Part shown: positions 9,779 to 18,834 of the stretch, piece after piece
Numbering within the stretch: the stretch's first letter is position 1
Layout: the number at the start of each line of letters is the position of its first letter
NCBI RefSeq assembly: GCF_050269735.1
Contig: NZ_JBNNIX010000001.1
Location: 248,001 to 312,000, forward strand
DNA from: Paenisporosarcina sp050269735
GTDB lineage: Bacteria; Bacillota; Bacilli; Bacillales_A; Planococcaceae
Reading direction: 5' to 3'
Length of the DNA: 64,000 bases
Program-made: the position numbers and the translations under genes
Notes under the pieces: generated by a model
What the model was told of the DNA's origin: nothing
Databases searched by the model: none
Seen by the model: the letters and a program-made list of their open reading frames with translations, nothing else

Positions 9779-10897
9779 ATGCTCTATTTAGACAATAGTG
9801 CAACTACACAAATTTTACCGGAAGTAAGAAGTGCAATGCTTCCATATTTAATGGAGGAATACGGAAACCCTTCTAGTAAATATTATTTAGTAGCTGAAAA
9901 TGCTAAAAATGCTGTAAAAGAAGCAAGGAATTCTATTTCATCCTTGCTTGGTTGTACAGAGCGAGAAATTATATTTACTAGTGGGTCAACTGAAAGTAAT
10001 AATATGATTATTAAAGGAGTTGCAGATTATTACTCTAAAAACGGTAATCATATTATTACCACTAAGGTAGAACATCCTTCCGTTTTAGAAACTTGTAAAT
10101 TCTTAGAAACAAAAGGATTTGAAGTTACATATTTAAATGTAGATAACTTCGGAAGAGTGGATTTGAGTGAACTATCCTCGAGCATTACTGATGAAACTAT
10201 ATTGGTTTCGATTATTTGGGGTAATAATGAGTTGGGATCTTTAAATGATATGAAAGCAATCTCTGAAATTTGCCTTGAAAGAGAAGTTTTTTTGCATACA
10301 GATGCAACGCAAGTAGTTAGTAAAGTTGGAATCGATTTAATAGAGTTTCCTGGCATTAAGTTCTTGTCATGTTCGGCTCATAAATTTCATGGACCTAAAG
10401 GAATTGGAGCAGCTTTCATACGTAAAGATCGTTATGACATATTAGCAAAAATTACCCCCCTAATGCATGGAGGGGGTCAAGAAGAGGGTTATCGAAGTGG
10501 TACATCAGCAGTTCATAATATTGTCGGTATGGGCAAAGCTGGAGAAATGGCGCAAACGAACCTCTCAAACAATATTAAGAAATTATGTGTTTTAGAGGGG
10601 TATTTAACTACTATACTGAATGGTAAATTTAAGGATATGCTAATATTTAATCATGATAATGAGCATAAGATTCCAGGAATATTAAGCGTTCAATTTAAAG
10701 GGATAAATAATGAAATATTAGTAAAAAAGTTAGCTCCTTTCATAGCCGCCTCTACAGGTTCTGCATGTAGCTCAAGTAAACCTTCACATGTACTCGATGC
10801 AATTGGTTTGTCCATTGATCAAGTGAGAAATACGATTAGATTTTCATTATCTCCAACTATTGAAAATGAAGACTTAAATATTTTTAATGAACTATAG
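9779..10897 (+). CDS. dndA: DndA, cysteine desulfurase (NifS/IscS-like)
   Basis: A 372-residue fold-type I PLP enzyme that takes sulfur from cysteine and loads DndC. The PLP lysine lies in SCSAHKFHGPKGIGA (about residue 204), the PLP-binding histidine region in VKVEHPSV-like TTKVEHPSV, and the catalytic cysteine in STGSACSSSKPSH near 330. Many dnd clusters lack dndA and borrow IscS; here it is present as the last gene. About 200 bp without a gene follow, containing a weak imperfect hairpin near 10955-10982 but no clear terminator. Confidence 0.93.
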   Translation: MLYLDNSATTQILPEVRSAMLPYLMEEYGNPSSKYYLVAENAKNAVKEARNSISSLLGCTEREIIFTSGSTESNNMIIKGVADYYSKNGNHIITTKVEHPSVLETCKFLETKGFEVTYLNVDNFGRVDLSELSSSITDETILVSIIWGNNELGSLNDMKAISEICLEREVFLHTDATQVVSKVGIDLIEFPGIKFLSCSAHKFHGPKGIGAAFIRKDRYDILAKITPLMHGGGQEEGYRSGTSAVHNIVGMGKAGEMAQTNLSNNIKKLCVLEGYLTTILNGKFKDMLIFNHDNEHKIPGILSVQFKGINNEILVKKLAPFIAASTGSACSSSKPSHVLDAIGLSIDQVRNTIRFSLSPTIENEDLNIFNEL

Positions 10898-11104
10898 TTA
10901 ATGACTTATGGAAGACTTATGTGGAATATATGTATAAATATATATAAAGGGAGAGACGTCTGAGAAATACTTTCAGTCGTTCACTTGCGCCTTTATAAAC
11001 TACTAAGTTTTATTGAGAACGATCATTTTCTATCTATAAAAATATGATATTAGTTATTACAATATCTCTGAGAAGTATTTAAGAACTCAAAAGGAGAATC
11101 TGAA

Positions 11105-11323
11105 ATGGAAGAATTAGAAACGGTATATGTGATTGAAACATTAGAAGATTTATATGTAGTGGAAGATGAAGTTTTTGAAGGGAAAGTTTTGGATGGAGTA
11201 TTAGAACTAGCCACACGATTTAACTCCCGTCGAGAAGCAAATGTTTTTTTAGCAGAGATGAGTGAAGCAGGAATCTCTGGGAAAATAAAGGAAGCTAAAA
11301 TCTTTATTAAAGTGATGAAATAA
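11105..11323 (+). CDS. Small acidic protein of unknown function
   Basis: 72 residues, rich in Glu and Asp (about 16 acidic against 9 basic), with no cysteine, membrane segment or signal peptide. The ribosome binding site AAAAGGAG sits about 10 bp before the ATG and a hairpin terminator follows, so it seems to be its own transcription unit between dndA and the helicase module. The predicted pattern is two or three beta strands followed by one helix (SRREANVFLAEMSEAG) and another strand. I do not recognise it. Its position inside the defence island makes a regulatory or accessory role possible, but nothing in the sequence shows one. Confidence 0.7.
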   Translation: MEELETVYVIETLEDLYVVEDEVFEGKVLDGVLELATRFNSRREANVFLAEMSEAGISGKIKEAKIFIKVMK

Positions 11324-11351
11324 TAGTAGAAAATAAAAACATATCTTGGTT

Positions 11352-11384
11352 GGCTTGTCCTATTAAAGGATGGGTCTTTTTTTT
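11352..11384 (+). terminator. Rho-independent terminator after the small acidic gene
   Basis: Stem GGCTTGTCCT (11352-11361) pairs with AGGATGGGTC (11367-11376) using several G-U pairs, with a 5-base loop, followed by eight T residues. It separates the 72-residue gene from the helicase module. Confidence 0.7.
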
Positions 11385-11521
11385 ATTTCCAATATATATA
11401 AATTAATAATGAACTAATCTACAATAGAAAGTAAGTTAATAGAAAAGTTTGCTTGTTCAAATCGTTTAGCTTGAAGTGGTTTTATTTATGATAAAAGAGG
11501 TTTAAAAGGAGTTCGGTCCCT

Positions 11522-12973
11522 TTGGAAAAGAAAATTCCGCATAAAAAAGATGCCAGTATTATTTCAGATCCGGAGGTAAGTTATATAGAAGAAAATAAAG
11601 AAGAAATTAAAGAATATTACCCATTGATTCCACCTCATTTCCAGATTAGATTATATCAACAAAATGCAATTAAGAGTTGGTTTCGTAACGATTGTCAAGG
11701 CCTATTAGAAATGGCAACGGGTACTGGAAAAACAATTACAGCTCTATCAGCTATAGCAAAATTAGGAGAGGTAACTAAACGCATTGCTGTGATTATAGTC
11801 TGTCCCTATACACATTTAGTTGACCAGTGGGTTAAAGATATAATTCTATTTAATATGTCTCCGATTGTTGCTTACCGTTCAAGGAAATTATGGGAAGATG
11901 ATCTAGCTAATTATGTTTCGGCATTTAATAGTGGAGTAGTTAATCACTTTTGTTTAATTACAACTAATGCCACGTATGCCACTGCTACAATGCAAAAAAT
12001 AATTAGTTCCTTTAAGGGAGACATTGTTTTTGTGGCTGATGAAGCACATCATTTAGGTGCTGCAAAAAGCAGGAAGCATTTAAATGAAAATTTCCCCTAT
12101 AGGCTTGCATTGTCTGCAACCCCAAATCGATGGTTTGATGAGGAAGGTACTTCAGAATTAATTAACTATTTTGGGGGGAAAGTTGTATTTGAGTTTGGAT
12201 TAAATCAAGCAATAGGACAATTTCTTACTGAATATTATTATTATCCTCACATAATCGTATTAGAGGAAGATGAGAGTGAGAAGTATTTTGAAATTACAAG
12301 AAAAATAATGAAAATGTATCCAAAAGAAGATACTTCCAGAGATGATAATAAATCAATTGAAGGTTTATTAATTGAGCGTGCACGAGTTATTAATCATGCT
12401 AGAAATAAGATCGGAAAATTAAAAGAAATTATGCTGGAGCATAAAGATGATAGTCATAATATCGTTTATTGTGGTGATAGTAATGTAGATGGTAAGAAGC
12501 AATTAGATACTGTTGTAAAATTACTTGGCACAGATTTAAATATGAAAGTGCATACATTTACTTCACGTGAAGATGGGAAAACCAGAAAGAATTTGTTAGA
12601 AAAATTTGAGTCAGGTGAGTTGCAGACTCTTGTAGCCATTAAATGTCTGGATGAAGGTGTAGATGTCCCGGCAACACAAAGAGCTTTTATATTAGCAAGT
12701 AGTTCAAATCCAAGAGAATTCATTCAACGAAGAGGAAGAGTTCTAAGAAAACATCCAAACAAGAAATACTCCTATATACATGATTTTATTGTGATACCTA
12801 GAAACTTAGAGGATATAAAATATATTGAACAAACTTTATTTAATACTGAAAGAAATATGATAAAACGAGAATTAAATAGATTTAGTGAGTTTGCTAGTCT
12901 AGCTATAAATGGTCCGCTAGCTCACCAAAAATTAGATCAAATAAAGCATGCTTATAATTTATTAGACATATAG
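11522..12973 (+). CDS. SF2 DEAD/DEAH-box helicase of the second defence module
   Basis: A 483-residue superfamily 2 helicase with a complete motor: Walker A ATGTGKT (65-71), DEAH (173-176), motif III LSATP (198-202), a late motif CLDEGVDVPAT and motif VI QRRGRVLR. It resembles the helicase subunits of type I/III-like restriction systems but has no fused nuclease. The TTG start follows AAAGGAG by 11 bp. It opens a run of five co-directional genes (helicase, 58-residue protein, Rad50-like ATPase, Dnd-associated protein, 816-residue protein) with very small gaps. Role in DNA translocation or unwinding for defence is inference from context. Confidence 0.88.
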   Translation: MEKKIPHKKDASIISDPEVSYIEENKEEIKEYYPLIPPHFQIRLYQQNAIKSWFRNDCQGLLEMATGTGKTITALSAIAKLGEVTKRIAVIIVCPYTHLVDQWVKDIILFNMSPIVAYRSRKLWEDDLANYVSAFNSGVVNHFCLITTNATYATATMQKIISSFKGDIVFVADEAHHLGAAKSRKHLNENFPYRLALSATPNRWFDEEGTSELINYFGGKVVFEFGLNQAIGQFLTEYYYYPHIIVLEEDESEKYFEITRKIMKMYPKEDTSRDDNKSIEGLLIERARVINHARNKIGKLKEIMLEHKDDSHNIVYCGDSNVDGKKQLDTVVKLLGTDLNMKVHTFTSREDGKTRKNLLEKFESGELQTLVAIKCLDEGVDVPATQRAFILASSSNPREFIQRRGRVLRKHPNKKYSYIHDFIVIPRNLEDIKYIEQTLFNTERNMIKRELNRFSEFASLAINGPLAHQKLDQIKHAYNLLDI

Positions 12974-12997
12974 AGAAAATTTAAGGAGGAGTTTTGT

Positions 12998-13174
12998 ATG
13001 CGCATGGAGAGAGAGAAAATAGAATCTTTATTAGCTGAGTTACCTGATTCTAGCGCTTTAATATTGAAAGAAATACTACAAGCAGAAAAAGAAGTCTTAC
13101 ATCTGAAAAATTTACAAGGGACTACAATTATTAACGATATTGTTAACATTGTAAAAGAGAGGATTAATGAATAA
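12998..13174 (+). CDS. Small helical protein (58 aa) between helicase and Rad50-like ATPase
   Basis: Open frame from ATG 12998 behind a strong AAGGAGGAG, ending in TAATG where the stop shares a base with the start of the next gene, so the two are coupled. The 58 residues (MRMEREKIESLLAELPDSS onward) look all-helical and amphipathic, charged at both ends. I recognise no family. Its position between the helicase and the ATPase suggests a bridging or regulatory subunit, which is inference. The ribosome binding site and coupling make it a convincing gene despite its size. Confidence 0.75.
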   Translation: MRMEREKIESLLAELPDSSALILKEILQAEKEVLHLKNLQGTTIINDIVNIVKERINE

Positions 13175-15168
13175 TGTTAATTCAATACATTAAATTAAAA
13201 AATTTCAGACAATATTATCAAGAACAAACGATTGAATTCTCTAGATCGGCTAATAGAAATGTTACGGTTATACACGGTGAAAATGGATCTGGTAAAACGG
13301 CTCTTCTAAATGCATTTAGTTGGTGTTTGTATGGATTGCATAATCTTCCAAATGAGAAAGATATCATAAATGAGCATGCAATTGCAATAGCAATAGAAGA
13401 AGTAGAAGGTTCAGTTACGATTAATTTTATTGATAGTGGAAAAGAATATACTGTAACTCGAAAGATTAGAGCGAAAAAATCCTTACATGGTGAAGTTACA
13501 TATTTTGAACCAGAAGTTCAAGTAAATTATATAGAAAAAGGTGGATTATTTAGAACAGTAAATAATCCTACTGTTGAATTAAATAGAATACTTCCTGAAG
13601 ATTTAAGAACTTATTTCTTTTTCGATGGAGAAAGAATAGATAACTTATCAAAAGAAAGTGGAACAGAAGATATAAAAAAAGCAATCAAAAATATTATGGG
13701 TCTTGAAATACTTGAGAGAGCCATTACACATACAGAGAAAGCTAGGATTAGATTTAGAAGTGAGCTAAAGAAGTTTGGTAATTCTCTAATTATTAACATC
13801 ATTGAAGAGCTTGATAAATTAGAAGGAAACCGCGAAGAATTAAAAGAACAAGAAATTCTTCAAAAAAGTAACTTAAGTGCATTAGATAAACAAATAATTG
13901 AAGTTGAAACCCGGTTAAAGCAAATAGAAGGAGCAAAACAATTACAATCTCAAAGAGACAATAAACAAACAGAGCTGCTTGAGATTAAACAAACGATTAA
14001 AGAAATAAGAAAAAATCTCAAAGAAAAAATGAGTAAAATCGGTTATCTTGCATTTAGCTACTCAGCCACTCAAAAAGCGGATACAATTATCAAAAAAAAC
14101 AATAGTGCCGTAGATGTATTTACAGGTGTTAGTAGTGTATTTATAGAGGAAATCATTTCTAAAGGTCAATGTATCTGTGGGAGTTCCCTAACATCAAATT
14201 CCATACATTTAGAACAACTAAAACTCCTAAAAGATAGTTTAAATCTTAACACCTACCAAAATAATATTTATGATATGATAGGCAATTTAAAAGTCATTAA
14301 AGAACGAAAGATAAATCTTATTTCTGAATTAAAAAAATTGAAGAAAAATGAAATTACTGAAATACAAAAGGTAAATATGTTGTCAGAAGAACTTGACGAA
14401 ATAAGCTCAAAGCTAACTGGTAAAGAGACTGAAGAAATTGTTGAATTAGAAAATAAAAGAGTGGCACTAGTAAATCAAAAAAGTTTGGTTGAAAGGCGAT
14501 TAGGTGTTATAGAAAATGATTTAGAGACCGTCCTAAAAAATATCAAAGAAAAAACTACTGAACAGAAAAAGTATCAAATACTTGAAGAAAAAGGATTATT
14601 GACCCAAAAACGCATGGATGCATTGCAGCAGCTCGAGATTGTGATGCAAGAGATCCTAAAAGTACGGGAAAAGCTTGTTAAATCACAATTGCAAGAGAGA
14701 ATAACTAAAGTTTACTCTCAGTTTTTAAGAAAAGGTTATGACGTTCAGCTTGCAGATAACTATGAATTGAATGTCTTAAACGAAAACAAAAATATTGTTG
14801 GAATGTCCCAAGGAGAAAGACAGATTACTAGCCTATCTTTCATAGGGGCAATAGTTGACATTGCACGAGAACACTATAAAGATCAAAAAGTTGATTTTGA
14901 TGAAGGCGGTATATATCCTCTCGTAATGGATTCTCCATTTGGAGCTCTCGATTCGGATCATAGAGAAAGAATTGCAAATGGAATTTATAAACTCGCTGAT
15001 CAAGTTGTTGTAATAGTGTCTTCCTCTCAATGGAAAGGAGAAGTAAGTGAGCATTTAAAGGATTATATTGGAAAAGAATATAAACTCCTTTACAATGATC
15101 CACGACAAAATAAAGTAAGACCTTATGAATATACCGAAGTTGTAGAGGTGGTTAGTACAAATGTCTAA
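13174..15168 (+). CDS. DndD-like SMC/Rad50-type ATPase of the second module
   Basis: A 664-residue ABC ATPase with the same layout as DndD: Walker A GENGSGKT (35-42), FFFDGERI (148-155) matching the FDGEEI of DndD, coiled coils at about 190-300 and 350-530, signature MSQGERQI, and Walker B PLVMDSPFGALD. Unlike the dndD product it has CICG at 333-336 in the middle of the coiled coil, the place of a Rad50 zinc hook (usually CxxC; here CxC). It is coupled to the genes on both sides by overlaps of 1 and 8 bp. It appears to be a DndD paralog serving a separate complex with the helicase. Confidence 0.88.
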   Translation: MLIQYIKLKNFRQYYQEQTIEFSRSANRNVTVIHGENGSGKTALLNAFSWCLYGLHNLPNEKDIINEHAIAIAIEEVEGSVTINFIDSGKEYTVTRKIRAKKSLHGEVTYFEPEVQVNYIEKGGLFRTVNNPTVELNRILPEDLRTYFFFDGERIDNLSKESGTEDIKKAIKNIMGLEILERAITHTEKARIRFRSELKKFGNSLIINIIEELDKLEGNREELKEQEILQKSNLSALDKQIIEVETRLKQIEGAKQLQSQRDNKQTELLEIKQTIKEIRKNLKEKMSKIGYLAFSYSATQKADTIIKKNNSAVDVFTGVSSVFIEEIISKGQCICGSSLTSNSIHLEQLKLLKDSLNLNTYQNNIYDMIGNLKVIKERKINLISELKKLKKNEITEIQKVNMLSEELDEISSKLTGKETEEIVELENKRVALVNQKSLVERRLGVIENDLETVLKNIKEKTTEQKKYQILEEKGLLTQKRMDALQQLEIVMQEILKVREKLVKSQLQERITKVYSQFLRKGYDVQLADNYELNVLNENKNIVGMSQGERQITSLSFIGAIVDIAREHYKDQKVDFDEGGIYPLVMDSPFGALDSDHRERIANGIYKLADQVVVIVSSSQWKGEVSEHLKDYIGKEYKLLYNDPRQNKVRPYEYTEVVEVVSTNV

Positions 15169-15622
15169 TAGAAGAATTAAACGACCTAAGAATCAAGAGG
15201 ACGGTTATAAAACACTCATAGATTCGGAAGAATTTGGGGTTTTTTCAACATACAAAGATGTATTTATGACTTCTGGGGCCATTGGGTTTATGGAACAAAA
15301 AAGAATGAAATTCTCAAGTTCTGCAGAAGGAATTCCTTGGAGTGTTTTCACATTAGATACAGATGAGACTATAATTAATGCAATAGCGTTAGTAGAAACG
15401 GAAGATATCTCCATTCTTAAGGATGATCCAGATTCGTTTGATAAAAAGATGCAAATTTTTGAAGAATATGCAGCAGGTGGTTTTGAGATACTTTATAACC
15501 TTGTGACTGATAATCCCAAGGTTGCATTAACTTCGTTATTTGATTTTATTATGAGTATGGAAGATGAAGTGAATGATAAAGACAGAAATTTAAGAGGTAT
15601 AGCAGATATGCTATCCTTTTAG
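15161..15622 (+). CDS. Dnd-associated protein 4-like protein
   Basis: A 153-residue protein overlapping the ATPase gene by 8 bp. The stretches TYKDVFMTSGAIGF, WSVF and MQIFEEYAAGGFEIL resemble, from memory, the family annotated as Dnd system-associated protein 4, found beside phosphorothioation genes. The function of that family is unknown to me. No membrane segment and no catalytic motif are visible; the fold looks mixed, mostly helical. If the family call holds, it ties the second module to the Dnd system rather than to an unrelated defence system. A profile search would decide. Confidence 0.7.
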   Translation: MSNRRIKRPKNQEDGYKTLIDSEEFGVFSTYKDVFMTSGAIGFMEQKRMKFSSSAEGIPWSVFTLDTDETIINAIALVETEDISILKDDPDSFDKKMQIFEEYAAGGFEILYNLVTDNPKVALTSLFDFIMSMEDEVNDKDRNLRGIADMLSF

Positions 15623-15664
15623 GCATTTAAACAATAGAAATAATTAGAGAAGGATGTAACTTGA

Positions 15665-18115
15665 ATGGATATCCTAGATATTGTGAATTCTCATCTTAAG
15701 GATCGAGAGTTTCTTGTAGTAGACAAACTTCATGATATTGTAACTAAACTAAATGGTGGAGACAGTCTTGAACAGTTATCCAGTTTGTATAAAGTAGAAC
15801 CCGGTATAATAAAAAATTATCTTAAAAAAGAAAACTACTATCTTGATTTTAATTCCAATAAATGGTTAAAAGAAAACCAGTCTGAAGAAGTAGTAGGAGA
15901 GTATATTTCAGCTGAACAAATAAGTACTGTTCCGTTCAAATTATTCTACGGAAGTAATTTGTATGATTTGGCCGATCAATATAATGTATCAATAAATACT
16001 TTGATAGAAACATTAATAAGGTATAACTATAAAAAACGTTGGACTTCTTTTTATAATGCTAATAATCAATCCTTAATACAATCGGATGTATTAAAGATTG
16101 TAAATTTACTTAATTCCAAGAAGAAAAGTATTGAAGATGTGGCAGATCAATTAAAAATTGAAATAAATGAGTTAAAAGAAACGCTTAAAGAAGCTAACTT
16201 TCGAAAGGTGTGGACCTTAGAATCGAAAGTAGAAGCTTCGAAAATCGAGACATATATTGAAGGAATTACAATTGTAAGAGATTTAGATACAGGAACACTG
16301 GAACATATTATAACTAGTGGGACAAAATTTTATACTAGTCTTCAAGTTAATACTATATTAGGAATAAATTCGAACTACTTTTTTAGTCTATCTTCAAATA
16401 AATTTATATTGAACAAACATTTTTTACAGCTTAATAAAGAAATTACAAGAAAAATAAATCTTGCAATTCCTTCTCTTAATGCAACGCAGTTTGAAATGTT
16501 ATTTAGTGAATTTGGATTAAAATTATTAGCGGAATTAAGTAATCAGAACGGCAATTTTATCCAATTTAGAGATTTGGAATACCTAAAACGTGACCATCAA
16601 ATCGAAAATCAAAATAGTATAACTAATATCCAGACCAAAAATGATGAAATGATAAAAAATGAAAATATACTTAAACATACGACGGATATACTCCAAAATG
16701 TTTCATATAAACAACATACTCCATTAGAGAAAGTTATAAAAGATGTAGAATATTTAGAAAAGATAGTAAATAGGTTGAATAAAGGAGAATCACTGTATGA
16801 TGTATCTAATGAATTTGTAATAAACAGAAAATTGAGAGTGCCATTTGTTACAAATTTACAGGCTAGATTAGAATACGAGGGATACCTTTATAACAAGGAA
16901 ATGAAAAAATGGATTAATAATAACAAAACTGAAAAAGACTTAAAGAATACAAAAAAAAATGACAATTCTAAAAAAGAGATAAATATTGAGGAGATAATAA
17001 GTTTTCTTAATAAAGAGAATTCGTTTGTGAAGGTAGTAGACACATTTGGCATAAAAAATTCAGAGTTAAGACTTCTATTAAAAAGTAAAGGGTACAAATA
17101 TGATGGCTTCTTTAAGTTATGGACAAAAAAAGATAGAAACGAATTACTAAAAGAAGTGTCTGAAGATTTAAAAGAAGGGAGACAAACACTCACTGAGTTA
17201 GAACAAAGAGGGGTAAACACTTCTGCTCTAACTAAAGAAATTCAACATCATTCAGTAATGAATCAAATTAATGCAAAAATAAATAACAATGAACTTAAGA
17301 ATGATAATATATCAAGTGATGCAACAACTTCTTTGTCTAAAGGTGAAAATGAAAATGATGTGATTATGAACGATGAGCACAAAGAAAATAATAGCAAGAA
17401 TCAACAAGTATTTGATGTAGAAGAAACAAAATTATTACGTCAAATGCTATTAGAATGGAAAGCTGAAAAAAGTAGTAAAGCAATAGAAAATGATCTTAAT
17501 TTAGAGGTAACTTTTAGATTAAATAATAAAATACTTAAACAAATTGATAATTACTCTGAAGAGAATATGATAAGTAAATCGATGGTCTTAGAAGAAGCTT
17601 TAATACAATTTTTTGGGAATGAAAAGTTGTTAAATAATGAAAATGATGTAAAGATGAGTGATAAAGATGATAGAAATAACAAAGAGAAAAAAATCAAAAA
17701 CGAAAAAGAATTAGTCATAAATAATACAGCTAATCCTAATAATTGGGATTTAGCGAAAGAAAATCTTCTTATTTCATCGATATTAGATGGAACTCGTGAG
17801 GGACGAACGTTAAGATCCATTACAGAAGATGTATCCAAAGAAATTGGGATTTCAGCCACTGCTTGTCAATCATATTGGAGTAATAAGGTTTCGGAAAATT
17901 TAAAAGAGGAATTTTATGCCATTAAGTTAGACCAAGAACTGAATTGGTCAGATGAAGATATGAAACTACTAAATGATCTAATATTTGTGGAGTTTGCTCA
18001 TCTTACACCATATGAAGTACTGCCCATTGCAAGTAACAGATTGAAACGCCACGTAGATGTGGTAAGAAAGAAATTGTTTGAATTACAACGATCAAAGAGA
18101 TTAAAAAATAAATAA
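15665..18115 (+). CDS. 816-residue multi-domain putative DNA-binding protein with HTH-like repeats, RHH segment and RsfA/Myb-like C-terminus
   Basis: I see at least five copies of a ~40-residue unit (about 28-68, 93-130, 148-185, 370-417, 447-488) with the pattern L..G.S...VA..F.I....L...L...GY.Y....K.W, which looks like a helix-turn-helix. Residues 614-650 (VTFRLNNKILKQI to ALIQFF) look like a ribbon-helix-helix domain. Residues 692-745 (DGTREGRTLRSITEDVS, ATACQSYWSNKV) resemble the RsfA/YlbO Myb-like domain, and 758-805 may be a second SANT-like unit. Linkers (490-610, 655-690) are rich in Asn, Lys and Glu. The gene begins 42 bp after the previous one and ends the module. No nuclease motif is visible. 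Probably a multivalent DNA binder; its role in defence is inference. Confidence 0.75.
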   Translation: MDILDIVNSHLKDREFLVVDKLHDIVTKLNGGDSLEQLSSLYKVEPGIIKNYLKKENYYLDFNSNKWLKENQSEEVVGEYISAEQISTVPFKLFYGSNLYDLADQYNVSINTLIETLIRYNYKKRWTSFYNANNQSLIQSDVLKIVNLLNSKKKSIEDVADQLKIEINELKETLKEANFRKVWTLESKVEASKIETYIEGITIVRDLDTGTLEHIITSGTKFYTSLQVNTILGINSNYFFSLSSNKFILNKHFLQLNKEITRKINLAIPSLNATQFEMLFSEFGLKLLAELSNQNGNFIQFRDLEYLKRDHQIENQNSITNIQTKNDEMIKNENILKHTTDILQNVSYKQHTPLEKVIKDVEYLEKIVNRLNKGESLYDVSNEFVINRKLRVPFVTNLQARLEYEGYLYNKEMKKWINNNKTEKDLKNTKKNDNSKKEINIEEIISFLNKENSFVKVVDTFGIKNSELRLLLKSKGYKYDGFFKLWTKKDRNELLKEVSEDLKEGRQTLTELEQRGVNTSALTKEIQHHSVMNQINAKINNNELKNDNISSDATTSLSKGENENDVIMNDEHKENNSKNQQVFDVEETKLLRQMLLEWKAEKSSKAIENDLNLEVTFRLNNKILKQIDNYSEENMISKSMVLEEALIQFFGNEKLLNNENDVKMSDKDDRNNKEKKIKNEKELVINNTANPNNWDLAKENLLISSILDGTREGRTLRSITEDVSKEIGISATACQSYWSNKVSENLKEEFYAIKLDQELNWSDEDMKLLNDLIFVEFAHLTPYEVLPIASNRLKRHVDVVRKKLFELQRSKRLKNK

Positions 18116-18263
18116 GTAACGTTTTCCCTTTAATTATGACCATAGCCCTTTTCTAGTGGATTTGGAAGGGTTACCATCTGACTTCATTCATTATAAAAGA
18201 CCTTTCCTTCCTTTGTACAAAATTAGGTTAATCCTTACGATAAGGACTGACAGGAGTTTTGAA

Positions 18264-18305
18264 CGTCCTCTCACCGAACGTTACGAACCGTTAGGTGAGA
18301 GGACG
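18264..18305. repeat. Long inverted repeat at the island edge
   Basis: CGTCCTCTCACC (18264-18275) and GGTGAGAGGACG (18294-18305) are perfect 12-bp arms. An inner AACG/CGTT extends the stem with one mismatch. No T-tract follows on the plus strand, so it is not a standard terminator. It may terminate weakly after the 816-residue gene or be part of a lost mobile element. Confidence 0.6.
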
Positions 18306-18436
18306 AAGTAATACTTCCTTCCTACTCGATTGAAGGTTATTCAATTGTGATTTATTTATGGGAGTCTAGAGTAGTCAATGCCCGTTTAATTCGCTCATTC
18401 AGTTCCTGATACTCTGCATTTTCGTACATCTTCATC

Positions 18437-18744
18437 ATGGCCGGGCTTAGTGTCTATAAATATTTAGAAATGAGATTTGAAGAAGCTCGAGAGTACTTAG
18501 GGAATTCTCATCGGAAAGCGAAGAAACTTGATCCTTTTCGGGATTGGATTGTCTCATGGTTAGAAGAGTACCCGCATTTAAGTGCGGCGCAGATCCAAGA
18601 CTGGCTTTTGGAGTGTTATCCATTTTATATGTAAGTGAAGTGCGTGAAATCTATCAAATTGAGAAAAAGCGATTTTGAGGCAACAAGAGGCCATTGTTTA
18701 ATAACCGATAACAACCGATGGGTAAGTAGCTTCAGATCGACTGT
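18437..18744 (+). pseudogene. Eroded IS21-family transposase (istA-like) fragment
   Basis: The frame from 18437 reads KYLEMRFEEAREYLG, then KKLDPFRDWIVSWLEEYPHL and SAAQIQDWLLECYP, which I recognise as the N-terminal part of an IS21-type IstA. It breaks near 18634, where part of the sequence seems deleted; SEVREIYQIEKKR follows in another frame. At 18715-18744 the bases read PMGK-stop-LQIDC, matching the IstA stretch PMGKQ(L/M)Q(V/I)DW with a nonsense codon and a lost Trp. The start and the rest of the element are missing. It marks old insertion activity at the right edge of the island. Confidence 0.75.
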
Positions 18745-18834
18745 ACCACTCTGGGTCGCCTGAGCAGAAGCGTGTTGAAAATATTTTTCGGTAAACTATT
18801 TTGGACGTAAATGTAAATACTTTATTTCTTTTTT

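Noticed and set aside
18352..18438. 28-residue minus-strand frame MMKMYENAEYQELNERI...
   Set aside because: No ribosome binding site; may be the tail of a lost gene cut by the istA fragment, but too short to support.
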